Below are positions 16,605 to 23,945 of a DNA stretch of 31,519 bases, one piece after another. The translations under genes and the position numbers were made by a program. Location: positions 1-31,519 of the forward strand of contig JBCCVR010000071.1 of assembly GCA_039194995.1 (NCBI GenBank), in the 5' to 3' direction. The stretch's first letter is position 1. Every line of letters begins with the position of its first letter. Below the pieces are notes generated by a model. That model worked only from the letters and a program-made list of their open reading frames with translations, was not told the DNA's origin and ran no database searches. This stretch comes from CCY15215 sp039194995 (GTDB lineage: Bacteria; Cyanobacteriota; Cyanobacteriia; Cyanobacteriales; Spirulinaceae).

Positions 16605-17024
16605 ATGTCCGAACAACCAAATCCATTAACCGGAAAAGCCTTACTGAGTAAAGTTAAAGAGCTATCCCACCTGCCCCGTCGAGAAACAGCAAAACGTTGC
16701 GGTTATTACAGTTCGACAAAGAGCGGCAGCGTGCGCGTCAATTTGACGGACTTTTATGATGCAGTCCTTGCCGCTAAAGGCGTTGCTCTCGATCCAGACA
16801 GTGCAAAAGACGGTCGCGGACGGGAACCGACTTACAAAGTCAGCGTGCATCAAAACGGTCAAATTGTCATCGGTTCTACTTATACAAAGGCCATGGGATT
16901 GAAACCGGGCGATATGTTTGAAATTAAGCTGGGTTACAAGCATATTCACCTCAAGCAACTCGACGAGACGGCTGAGGATGGCGAGTTTGACGATGAAGAA
17001 ATGGAAGAAGCCGAGGTTGCCTAA
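16605..17024 (+). CDS. cyabrB: cyAbrB family transcriptional regulator
   Basis: A 139-residue cyanobacterial AbrB-like DNA-binding protein. The N-terminal half has the cyAbrB-specific block LTGKALLSKVKELSHLPRRE then AKRCGYY, followed by RVNLTDFYDAVLAAKG. The C-terminal half is the swapped-hairpin SpoVT/AbrB-type domain (YKVSVHQNGQIVIGSTYTKA then GLKPGDMFEIKLGYKHIHL), ending in an acidic tail. In model cyanobacteria the two cyAbrB paralogues act as global regulators of carbon/nitrogen balance and of hydrogenase and uptake genes. Which paralogue this is cannot be decided here. A promoter-like pair and GAGGAG precede it. The gene is separate from its neighbours, with 95 bases to the CPBP gene. 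Confidence 0.92.
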   Translation: MSEQPNPLTGKALLSKVKELSHLPRRETAKRCGYYSSTKSGSVRVNLTDFYDAVLAAKGVALDPDSAKDGRGREPTYKVSVHQNGQIVIGSTYTKAMGLKPGDMFEIKLGYKHIHLKQLDETAEDGEFDDEEMEEAEVA

Positions 17025-17119
17025 AACCGAGATCGCTTCTGTTTTGACATAAAATTCAACTTCTACCGAGAGGAACTTTTCGAGAAAATTTTCTTGGCTC
17101 TCGGCAGAAGCCAAACTCA

Positions 17120-18025
17120 ATGAAACTCGCATTACTGTCTTTACAACCGGGAATTAAGACTCTTATTGGGTCGAATAGCGAGGTAAATCTTAATGCACTT
17201 GCCAATGCACTCATTAATGCAGAAGGTTGGAGTTTGGCGATCGCCTTCTTTGTTATTTGGGCGATCGCTTGGCTTCCGATTGCTTTTCCCCTTGCAATCC
17301 GGCTGAAATGGCGGCCAAGCCAACCTCTAACCCCGGGGCAAAAACTGCCCTTAGTGGCTTCTCTTTATGCCCTTGCCCCCCTAATTCTTTGGGGCTTAAT
17401 CTCCATTCGCGGAGAGTCTTTTCGAGATTGCGGTTTAATTTTACAGCCGCAATTTTTTGTCTCTTTGGGAGTGGGAGTGGGTTGGGGAATTTTAGGATTA
17501 GCTGCGGTCTTTGCTTTAGAATCTCGATTGGGTTGGATGCAATGGCATAGGGAGAATTTACCTCGCTTTGGCAAATTATTAATTCCCATTCTTGCCCTTG
17601 CTCTTTGGATCGCGATCGTAGAGGAAGCAATCTTTCGGGGCTTTTTATTTAACGTCCTCGCTCGAGGGGGTGGATTGTGGGCGGGAGTCGTATTTTCCAG
17701 CCTTATTTTTGCTCTCTCTCACCTGCTTTGGGAAACAAAAGATACTCTACCCCAACTCCCCGGATTGGGGCTGATGGGAGGGGTTTTACTATTGGCTAGA
17801 TGGGTTGATGATGGCAGCTTGGGATTGGCATGGGGACTCCATGCAGGCTGGATTTGGGGCTTAACGGCTTTGGACTCGGCTGCTTTAATGTCCTATGCGC
17901 CTGATGCTCCCCATTGGTTTATTGGGTTGCGACAAAAACCCCTTGCAGGATTAGCAGGAATTGCCTGTTTGTTGCTAACGGGATTGGGATTATTGAGTTT
18001 AAAGCAATTTATTTATGGAGGATAG
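17120..18025 (+). CDS. CPBP family intramembrane metalloprotease
   Basis: A 301-residue multi-spanning membrane protein of the CPBP (CAAX protease and bacteriocin-processing) family. Motif 1 is IVEEAIFRGFLFNVL (E168, E169, R173), motif 2 FALSHLLW (H201), and the later conserved histidine lies in GLAWGLHAGWIWG (H241). About eight hydrophobic helices are visible. In cyanobacteria such proteins are usually of unknown substrate. The last ten bases (final codons YGG and the TAG stop) overlap the 3' acceptor end of the opposite-strand tRNA-Ala gene, so the C-terminus of the protein is fixed by tRNA sequence. The start ATG lies 95 bases after the cyAbrB stop with no strong ribosome site. Confidence 0.9.
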   Translation: MKLALLSLQPGIKTLIGSNSEVNLNALANALINAEGWSLAIAFFVIWAIAWLPIAFPLAIRLKWRPSQPLTPGQKLPLVASLYALAPLILWGLISIRGESFRDCGLILQPQFFVSLGVGVGWGILGLAAVFALESRLGWMQWHRENLPRFGKLLIPILALALWIAIVEEAIFRGFLFNVLARGGGLWAGVVFSSLIFALSHLLWETKDTLPQLPGLGLMGGVLLLARWVDDGSLGLAWGLHAGWIWGLTALDSAALMSYAPDAPHWFIGLRQKPLAGLAGIACLLLTGLGLLSLKQFIYGG

Positions 18026-18088
18026 GGAGCTCGAATCCCTGACCTCTGCGGTGCGATCGCAGCACTCTACCAACTGAGCTAATCCCCC
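18016..18088 (-). tRNA. tRNA-Ala(CGC)
   Basis: The reverse strand folds as a 73-base cloverleaf: acceptor GGGGGAT/ATCCTCC, D arm GCTC..GAGT, anticodon stem CTGCG/CGCAG with loop ATCGCAC (anticodon CGC, T33 present), variable AGGTC, T arm AGGGA-TTCGAGC-TCCCT, and discriminator A73. The G3:U70 pair, the main alanine identity element, is present. CCA is not encoded. The anticodon arm contains a complete HIP1 octamer. Orientation matches the upstream exonuclease gene, and the 3' end overlaps the convergent CPBP gene by 10 bases. Confidence 0.93.
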
Positions 18089-18132
18089 TTATGGATTGAC
18101 GATCATAACACGATTTCTTGACAAATCGCTGC

Positions 18133-18669
18133 TTAAATCAACTTGAGTAAAATTTGGGCAATATTCCAAGCATCATCGTGACCGCGATGGTGAGTCCCTT
18201 CTAAAGGCAAATCTAGCATTTCTAAAGCCCTCGCCATGCCCACTTCTCTGGGCAGACTCCGAGCGATCGCGAAGAGGGTTTTCACGTTAAGATGGCGGAC
18301 TCCAAAAGGATAGCGGACTCCCCTCGCCTTGCACTGCTTTTCAAACATACGGCGATCGTAGTCCCCATAACTCGCCCAAACTCTCTTCTCGGATAAATAC
18401 TCTTTTCGCAGGCGCAAACAAGCATCGGTAAAAGAAACGCCCTCATCGACTTGTTCTTGAGTCAGGGTCGTTAGCTCTGTACAGAACTCGCTTACAGTAG
18501 AACACTGGGGTTGCACCAAAATACTTACTTTTTCTTCAACTGTTCTTGTCGTTAAATCGATGGGTGCAATGCCAACTTCAATGATTTCATTTTCTTGCTC
18601 GGGAGGCGGATTTTTTTTCCAGCACGTGGCTTCAATATCGATAACGAGTAGGCGATCTAGTTTAATCAT
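18133..18669 (-). CDS. DnaQ-like (ERI-1 type) 3'-5' exonuclease
   Basis: A 178-residue DEDDh exonuclease. Motif Exo I is VIDIEATCW (D11, E13), Exo II lies around ASYGDYDRRMF (D103/D105), and Exo III is THHRGHDDAWNIA (H-x4-D, about 160-166). The spacing and the THHxGxDDxxNIA form resemble the ERI-1/3'hExo subgroup, which degrades or trims structured RNA, more than the polymerase III epsilon subunit. The length is that of a stand-alone exonuclease domain. It is followed 44 bases later, on the same strand, by tRNA-Ala(CGC); a role in RNA trimming is conceivable but not shown. The ATG 18669 start is supported by the immediate IKLDRLLVIDIEAT. Confidence 0.88.
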   Translation of the reverse strand: MIKLDRLLVIDIEATCWKKNPPPEQENEIIEVGIAPIDLTTRTVEEKVSILVQPQCSTVSEFCTELTTLTQEQVDEGVSFTDACLRLRKEYLSEKRVWASYGDYDRRMFEKQCKARGVRYPFGVRHLNVKTLFAIARSLPREVGMARALEMLDLPLEGTHHRGHDDAWNIAQILLKLI

Positions 18670-18779
18670 GGGAGGAGGCGATCGAGGACAGTTTGTATTA
18701 TAACGTAATACAAAAAAGTTGGGGTAGCGATCGCGGTTACAATTTTTGACTCAAGAGAATTGTGAAGTCGTAGCGCAAT

Positions 18780-19325
18780 TTAGTTAGGAGGTAGAATTCT
18801 TTGCCATTCTTGACAGGCAGTATGTAAAGAAGATGGGGCATTTTCATCGAGATTGGAGGGACAGCGATCGCTCAATTCTTCTACATAGAGCTTGCACTCG
18901 CTTTCTTGCGGCAATTTTTTATAGGCAGTTTCTTCATCAACCGTTTCCCCTTGCAGATAATGTATCCAAGTCTCAATATTGCGTTTTGGCACAAAAATAG
19001 CTATTCTTTCATCATCTTGCCGTTTATTTTGGGAATTTTCTTCAAGAACTCGATCGAATTGATTCAATCGATCTTGTACTGTTTGGGTATCGGCATCGAT
19101 CAAAACAATCAAACAAATATCTTCAGCTTTTTTACTACGATAGGCTCGAACCTGTTCGAGGTATTGATTGCGAACGTACTGTTCGCCAGAACCTTTACCA
19201 TCAGGAAGTGGTAGAAAACGGAGCTTTCTTTTATGAAAACCACAACCGATTAAAAAATATCGGACAAAAACTTGTTGTTGTAAATCTTCACAAAGGACAG
19301 TAATTCTGACATTTCTTTTAGTCAT
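18780..19325 (-). CDS. Small TOPRIM-like (DUF4276/DUF4435-like) partner of an ATPase
   Basis: A 181-residue protein starting TKRNVRITVLCED, with E13 and IVLIDADTQT (D77, D79) spaced as in a TOPRIM fold (E then DxD), followed by VPKRNIETWIHY (R115-W120), a block also seen in stand-alone TOPRIM-like proteins of the DUF4276/DUF4435 type. TOPRIM domains bind metal and cut or rearrange nucleic acid. Its ATG overlaps the stop of the upstream ATPase gene by 8 bases (ATGACTAA), so the two are translationally coupled. OLD-like ATPase plus TOPRIM pairs include anti-phage systems such as PARIS, but the family here is assigned by motif only and is not clearly one of the named systems. Confidence 0.65.
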   Translation of the reverse strand: MTKRNVRITVLCEDLQQQVFVRYFLIGCGFHKRKLRFLPLPDGKGSGEQYVRNQYLEQVRAYRSKKAEDICLIVLIDADTQTVQDRLNQFDRVLEENSQNKRQDDERIAIFVPKRNIETWIHYLQGETVDEETAYKKLPQESECKLYVEELSDRCPSNLDENAPSSLHTACQEWQRILPPN

Positions 19326-20427
19326 TCAGCCAACCCCGTGCAATGAGTTCTGAAATAGGTAAACCAGTTTTCTCTCTATCTTGCACTCGCTTAACACGCG
19401 AAGGCTTATTACTTCCTCGTTCAAACCAATAGCCTGCTGATGGTGCTAACATATTAATTAATTCTGGATGATGAGAAATCAGTAGTGCTTGCAATTTCCC
19501 TTCTCCACATAAATCGTAAAGTTCCATGAGCCAAGGTTGAATTTCTGGTAAAGCTAAAAAGTTTTCTGGTTCATCCAAACAAATCGTAATATCTTCTGAT
19601 TGGGTAGCACAAAGCAAAGTGTATAAAACGATTAATACTCTCTGTCCATCCGATAACTCACTGAAATCATACGAGATTGGCTCGTTTTTATGTTCATCCA
19701 AAAAATAAAGCTCAAGCATACGTTTTTTAGAACCCATAGAGGTAAACTGAAAATACTCAAAACCATCAAAAATCTCTTTAAGTGCTTGAGTTAACTGAAT
19801 TACTTTTCCCTGATTTTGAGAAAGATGGCGATACCAAGAGACAAAATTTTCCATATCATACAATATTACTCCGTCTTCTTTTTCACTCATCTCTGTCATT
19901 ATGATAGGATCTATCTGGAAAACCCAAAGACGTTCCATTTTGTTCTTAAACCATACAATCTTATTCCGTTCTTCAGTAGTTCCCAGCACCGTGAAGACTG
20001 ATTGAGATAAATTGAATGGATATGTATTAAATTCTTTTTCATCATCTTCATTATGGATTTCCATACGATCTTCTTGGAGTTTGATTAATGGATGATCGTT
20101 AAACCATAAATTTTCATATTTAACATAGCAATTTTCTTCTTCTGGATCGTGTTCAATAGCAAATTCATATTTATATATTCCATTATTTCCTTCAACTTCT
20201 AATGCGAAGGTCTGTATCAGTGAATTTGTCCATCTTGTACATTCCCGAGATTCAAACAAAACATCAAGTTTACTTCTTCCATTAACAAAAGAAGTAATTT
20301 GTAAAAGTGCTTCAAATACAGCAGATTTTCCCGATCCATTATCACCAAGAAGCAAGTTAATTGAATCAAATTCAAGCTCAAAATCAACAAGACATAGAAA
20401 GTTATCTATATAGATTTTTTTCAGCAT
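19318..20427 (-). CDS. AAA_15/21-type ABC ATPase (OLD/RecF-like)
   Basis: A 369-residue stand-alone ABC-class ATPase. The N-terminus (KKIYIDNFLCLVDFELEF) is the usual SMC/RecF/OLD start, then Walker A GDNGSGKS (28-35). Signature LSDGQ is at 258-262, Walker B ITICLDEPEN at 280-289, and the H-loop LLISHHPEL at 316-324. There is no zinc hook and no built-in TOPRIM domain, unlike true OLD nucleases; the nuclease-like part is encoded by the overlapping downstream gene. I start at ATG 20427; a GTG one codon earlier is possible. The gene is visibly AT-rich and has no HIP1 octamer, unlike most neighbours, which suggests horizontal acquisition. A defence role is inferred from architecture. Confidence 0.8.
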   Translation of the reverse strand: MLKKIYIDNFLCLVDFELEFDSINLLLGDNGSGKSAVFEALLQITSFVNGRSKLDVLFESRECTRWTNSLIQTFALEVEGNNGIYKYEFAIEHDPEEENCYVKYENLWFNDHPLIKLQEDRMEIHNEDDEKEFNTYPFNLSQSVFTVLGTTEERNKIVWFKNKMERLWVFQIDPIIMTEMSEKEDGVILYDMENFVSWYRHLSQNQGKVIQLTQALKEIFDGFEYFQFTSMGSKKRMLELYFLDEHKNEPISYDFSELSDGQRVLIVLYTLLCATQSEDITICLDEPENFLALPEIQPWLMELYDLCGEGKLQALLISHHPELINMLAPSAGYWFERGSNKPSRVKRVQDREKTGLPISELIARGWLND

Positions 20428-20430
20428 CAC

Positions 20431-20749
20431 TTTTTCTGTAGTACAGTTTATAATTTTTAATTATTTCAATAATCGACACATCTCGATTTTACCGCAAGAC
20501 CAACACGAGCGCGGCTGACTCCTGCTATTTGTTTGAGGATGAAGCTATCTTTTCAATTCAGAATAAATTTTTTTGGATTCTATCGTCAGATCGAAAGATA
20601 TATCAATTTCTACATATTTTTTTTAGAAAGTTGTCATCATTAAAAAATTTCTGAATCCCCCCTACCCCCATTCTTTGAATCGGTGTTATAGTAGCGATCG
20701 CAGGGTTCAAACCTTGAGTTTAAATTTTGATTAACTTAGGAGTGATGAC
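20431..20749. other. AT-rich gap between the ATPase operon and the chelatase gene
   Basis: About 320 bases between divergent genes with no gene recognised. It contains a C-rich repeat fragment at 20652-20681 (AATCCCCCCTACCCCCATTC), a HIP1 octamer near 20694, and a ribosome site TTAGGAG just before GTG 20750. Promoters for both flanking genes must lie here, but no boxes are clear. Confidence 0.5.
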
Positions 20750-21907
20750 GTGGTTGCTACCCCGGAAAGAGTCGAAACAACATCCTCGCAAACCTCAAAA
20801 GAGAATCGCGTTGCAATCTTATTGATGGGATACGGAGAAGTTGAAAGTTACGAAGACTTTGCCAACTATAACGAACAAGCACTCAATTTATTAACGGCAA
20901 AATTCGCTCCCGTTCCTAATTGGATTTATCCGCCTTTGGCGAAATTATTAGCCCTATTTGACTTGCATGAATGGGGACACCAACACGGTAACTTTATTTC
21001 TCCCCATAATAAGATTTTTGAGGATCAGCGATCGGGAATCGAAGCAGAATTACAAAAAACATGGGGCGATCGCATTAAAGTGTTTAAAGCCTTTAACTTT
21101 TGCGCCCCCTTCCTACCCGAACAAGTTCTCGCCGAAATTAAAGCAGAAGGATTTAGTAAACTATTAATTTATCCCCTCCTCGTCGTCGATTCTATTTTTA
21201 CCAGTGGGATTGCCGTCGAACAGGTCAATAATGCCTTGAGTCAGTTAAGCGATGAAGGGGAACACTGGCTGCAAGGAACGCGCTATATTCCCTCGTTTTA
21301 CGATCGCGAAGACTATATCGATTTCTTGGCGCAAATGGTGGAGGAAACCATTCAAAAAGACCTCATCGCCTCTCATTTGCCCTCGCAAATCGGCATTATT
21401 TTAATGAATCACGGCTGTCCCCACAAAGCCAAAGGATTCACCTCCGGTATCTTGGAAAGCGAGGCGTTATACGAAAAAGTACGCGAGAAATTGATCTACA
21501 AATATCCTTTAATTTCGGTGGGTTGGTTGAACCACGATACGCCGTTAATTGAATGGACGCAACCCAATGTCGAATTGGCTGCTAAAAACCTAATCGATTT
21601 AGGGGCAACGGCGATCGTCATGATGCCTATCGGTTTCGCGACGGAAAATCACGAAACGATTTTAGATGTCGAACATATTATCGAAAGCCTCGATAAATCT
21701 AACAAAAAGGTCGCCTATGCCCGCATTCCTTGCGTTAACGATCGCCCGGAATTCCTGAAAATGGCAGCAGATTGGGCAAATCCACAAATTGAGGCGTTGT
21801 TATCAGAAGAAGCAGTTATCGTTAATTCTCAATTAGCCTCTGCTTCTCATCATCACCATCACCATCATCACGACCATTCCCATAACGGGCATCACCATCA
21901 CCATTAA
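20750..21907 (+). CDS. Ferrochelatase-like class II chelatase with a histidine-rich C-terminal tail
   Basis: A 385-residue protein of the ferrochelatase/CbiX chelatase superfamily, which insert divalent metals into tetrapyrroles. It has HemH-like landmarks: LMNHGCP with H221 in place of the SAHGVP histidine, VGWLNHDTPLIEWTQPN (257-273) in place of YQSRVGPVEWLQP, and MMPIGFATENHETILDVE with E302. The N-terminal half (LLMGYGEVESYEDF) departs from the usual LLNLGGP, and no C-terminal chlorophyll-binding (CAB) helix is present. The last 19 residues hold 15 histidines (367-385). Such tails usually store or bind Ni, Co or Zn, so the metal may not be iron. It is probably a paralogue beside a housekeeping hemH elsewhere. 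The GTG start follows TTAGGAG by eight bases. Confidence 0.75.
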   Translation: MVATPERVETTSSQTSKENRVAILLMGYGEVESYEDFANYNEQALNLLTAKFAPVPNWIYPPLAKLLALFDLHEWGHQHGNFISPHNKIFEDQRSGIEAELQKTWGDRIKVFKAFNFCAPFLPEQVLAEIKAEGFSKLLIYPLLVVDSIFTSGIAVEQVNNALSQLSDEGEHWLQGTRYIPSFYDREDYIDFLAQMVEETIQKDLIASHLPSQIGIILMNHGCPHKAKGFTSGILESEALYEKVREKLIYKYPLISVGWLNHDTPLIEWTQPNVELAAKNLIDLGATAIVMMPIGFATENHETILDVEHIIESLDKSNKKVAYARIPCVNDRPEFLKMAADWANPQIEALLSEEAVIVNSQLASASHHHHHHHHDHSHNGHHHHH

Positions 21908-21920
21908 ATTGGGAGATACT

Positions 21921-21946
21921 TAGGGATGTTGCGTGCAACATCCCTA
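21921..21946. terminator. Perfect 12-bp hairpin between the chelatase and methyltransferase genes
   Basis: TAGGGATGTTGC, GT, GCAACATCCCTA is a flawless inverted repeat 14 bases after the chelatase stop, followed by TAAAATTATT. It may terminate or attenuate, or stabilise the chelatase mRNA. A GTG inside it could extend the next frame, but that start is unlikely. Confidence 0.55.
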
Positions 21947-21971
21947 TAAAATTATTGATGAAGAATGGTCG

Positions 21972-22703
21972 ATGACGTTAGAACAGATTCGCATTGTTTT
22001 GGTGGAGCCTGCGGGGGCGCTAAATGTGGGATCCGTGGCGCGAATTATGAAAAATATGGGGTTGTCTCAGTTAGTATTGGTCAATCCTCGCTGCGATCGC
22101 AATAGCAGAGAAGCCAAATTAATGGCGGTACGGGGGGAAGATATTCTCGCAGGGGCTAAGATTGTTCAAAGCATTCCTGAAGCCTTACAGGGCTGTCAGA
22201 GGGCGATCGCGACGACGGGAGTTTATCGCAATCTTCCCATCGCCCTCGAACCCCCCCATCGGGTTTTACCTTGGTTATTAGAAAAAGATAGAAATGCCGC
22301 GCTTATTTTTGGACGGGAAGACAGGGGATTGAGTAATGAAGAGATGAATTATGCCCAACGCTTTCTTGGCATTCCCGCGAATTCCGAATATTCCTCCCTC
22401 AATTTAGCCCAAGCCGTAACGGTCTGCGCCTACGAACTGTACAAAGTTGCCCACAGTGACGAATCCGTAACACCTCCGCCCCCCGTTTCTCTGGCTTCTT
22501 TGGAGGAATTGGAGGGATATTATCAAAATTTAGAAGAAATCTTGCTGAAAATCGGCTATCTTTACCCCCATACGGCTAAAGCGCGAATGGAAAAATTTCG
22601 GATGCTCTACAATCGCGCCAGCCTCGGATCGGAAGAAGTTGCGCTGCTGCGGGGCATTCTTCGGCAAGTTAACTATCAATTGTCCAAAAACGAAGAAAAA
22701 TAA
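21972..22703 (+). CDS. trmJ: TrmJ-like tRNA 2'-O-methyltransferase (SPOUT)
   Basis: A 243-residue SPOUT/TrmH-family RNA methyltransferase, predicted to methylate the ribose of a wobble-loop tRNA base with S-adenosylmethionine. Motif 1 is PAGALNVGSVARIMKNMG (N18, R24), motif 2 ALIFGREDRGLSNEE (110-124), and motif 3 IPANSEYSSLNLAQAV (134-149), which forms the SAM-binding knot. The C-terminal helical extension (YLYPHTAKARMEKFRMLYNR) is typical of TrmJ rather than the shorter TrmL. I chose ATG 21972; an upstream GTG at 21933 lies inside a hairpin. The gene is 65 bases from the chelatase gene and may be read through. Confidence 0.88.
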   Translation: MTLEQIRIVLVEPAGALNVGSVARIMKNMGLSQLVLVNPRCDRNSREAKLMAVRGEDILAGAKIVQSIPEALQGCQRAIATTGVYRNLPIALEPPHRVLPWLLEKDRNAALIFGREDRGLSNEEMNYAQRFLGIPANSEYSSLNLAQAVTVCAYELYKVAHSDESVTPPPPVSLASLEELEGYYQNLEEILLKIGYLYPHTAKARMEKFRMLYNRASLGSEEVALLRGILRQVNYQLSKNEEK

Positions 22704-22704
22704 G

Positions 22705-22724
22705 CGATCGCGTCCCCGCGATCG
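22705..22724. terminator. HIP1-derived hairpin after the methyltransferase gene
   Basis: CGATCGCG, TCCC, CGCGATCG is a perfect 8-base stem with a 4-base loop directly after the stop codon. No T-run follows. It is built from two HIP1-core sequences and could act as a weak terminator or be incidental. Confidence 0.4.
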
Positions 22725-22830
22725 TGTATCATTATCAGTTCGGGTAAAAATTTAGGCTCAATGCAGCCAACACTCGATCGCCCCAAGTCAGAGAGCAGAA
22801 AAAAGCTAACAGTCCTTCAGCAAATACACC

Positions 22831-22865
22831 TGATAACTGATAACTGATAACTGACAACTGATAAC
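22831..22865. repeat. Heptamer tandem repeat (TGATAAC)x5
   Basis: Five tandem TGATAAC units, the fourth altered to TGACAAC, lie upstream of the rpsD gene. It is a short tandemly repeated repetitive array placed between the presumed promoter and the ribosome site. Confidence 0.8.
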
Positions 22866-22918
22866 TGAAACCAAGGCGAACTTCATGCCTGACACTATCA
22901 ACAGGAGTAAGAAAATAA

Positions 22919-23527
22919 ATGGCTCGTTATAGAGGACCGCGTTTGCGGGTTGTCCGTCGCTTGGGAGAATTGCCCGGCTTATCTCGGAAAACTCCCCGCC
23001 GCGCTTATCCCCCCGGACAACACGGACAAAACCGACGCAAGCGATCGGAATATGCCATCCGTCTCGAAGAAAAACAAAAATTGCGTTTTAACTATGGCGT
23101 ATCGGAAAAGCAACTCATGCGCTATATGTTAAAAGCTCGTCGGACGACAGGCTCCACGGGAGAAAAATTATTGCAACTCTTAGAGATGCGTCTCGATAAT
23201 ACCGTCTTTCGCTTGGGAATGGCGGGAACGATTCCAGGGGCGCGGCAATTGGTCAACCACGGTCATCTCACCGTGAACGATCGCGTCGTTAATATCGCCA
23301 GTTATCAATGCCGTCCAGGAGACGTGATTAAAGTCAGAAATCGCGATAGTTCTCGCCGTTTGGTACAAACTAACATGGAGTTTCCGGGATTGGCTAATAT
23401 TCCCAGTCATTTAACCTATGACAAAGAAACCATGACGGGAAAAGTTAATGGGTTAATCGAACGGGAATGGATTGCCCTACAAATTAATGAACTCCTCGTG
23501 GTTGAGTATTATTCTCGGAAGATTTAA
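22919..23527 (+). CDS. rpsD: 30S ribosomal protein S4
   Basis: A 202-residue S4, a primary 16S rRNA-binding protein of the small subunit. The conserved start MARYRGPRLRVVRRLGELPG is of the cyanobacterial/plastid type. The S4 RNA-binding domain spans about 90-150 (LEMRLDNTVFRLGMAGTIPG, VNHGHLTVNDRVVNI), and the C-terminus ends LLVVEYYSRKI. The length matches cyanobacterial S4. AGGAG at 22903-22907 precedes the ATG. As usual in cyanobacteria it stands alone, not in the alpha operon. Confidence 0.98.
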   Translation: MARYRGPRLRVVRRLGELPGLSRKTPRRAYPPGQHGQNRRKRSEYAIRLEEKQKLRFNYGVSEKQLMRYMLKARRTTGSTGEKLLQLLEMRLDNTVFRLGMAGTIPGARQLVNHGHLTVNDRVVNIASYQCRPGDVIKVRNRDSSRRLVQTNMEFPGLANIPSHLTYDKETMTGKVNGLIEREWIALQINELLVVEYYSRKI

Positions 23528-23571
23528 GATTGTTTATTTTCCCATTGTTGTGGAGAAATATCGATGAGTTT

Positions 23572-23681
23572 CAATCCCCCTAAATCCCTTTTAAAGAGGG
23601 GGAGGATAGCGGATACTTTGCTTTTTAAGGACAGGGACTTCCGGATTCTCCCCCCTTGATAAGGGGGGCTGGGGGGGATCG
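23572..23681. repeat. Two C-rich/G-rich palindromic elements in opposite order
   Basis: The first, AATCCCCCTAAATCCC then TTTTAAAGAGGGGGAGG (23572-23606), and the second, TCTCCCCCCTTGATAAGG then GGGGCTGGGGGGGATCG (23646-23681), are related by inversion. Together they fill the space between rpsD and the DUF2256 gene. They belong to the same repeat family as the in-gene copies at 2782, 4222 and 7199. Confidence 0.7.
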
Positions 23682-23701
23682 CTTTCACAGTGGGAAAGAT
23701 T

Positions 23702-23866
23702 TTAAGTGTCTCTCTCTTTAGATTGAGAGCGACGGCGGCGACATCGCTCCGAGCAATATTTGACCTCCTCCCAACAATCCGCCCATTTTTTGCGCCAGGT
23801 GAAGGGGCGATCGCAAACCGGACAAATTTTGGAGGGGAGATTGGATTTAGAAGATTTGCGAGCCAT
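23702..23866 (-). CDS. DUF2256 small zinc-ribbon-like protein
   Basis: A 54-residue ORF on the reverse strand, ATG 23866 to TAA 23702, easy to miss because of its size. It reads MARKSSKSNLPSKICPVCDR, then PFTWRKKWADCWEEVKYCSE, then a C-terminal RCRRRRSQSKERDT. The paired CPVC and YCSERC with FTWRKKW between them are the hallmark of DUF2256, a short four-cysteine putative zinc-binding family. No function has been assigned to the family, although members are sometimes found beside photolyase/cryptochrome genes; none is seen here. It is basic, so nucleic-acid binding is possible. Confidence 0.88.
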   Translation of the reverse strand: MARKSSKSNLPSKICPVCDRPFTWRKKWADCWEEVKYCSERCRRRRSQSKERDT

Positions 23867-23945
23867 AAGAGTTAAATTAACGGTTGCTTTTCTGTCTCCA
23901 GTATAAAATTAATTCCGCTTGAATCACGAGCGCGTTACGCGGTTG

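Noticed and set aside
22831..22865. TGATAAC array as a possible iteron origin of replication
   Set aside because: The unit is only 7 bases, there is no replication gene or DnaA box cluster nearby, and similar arrays with other units occur across the window.
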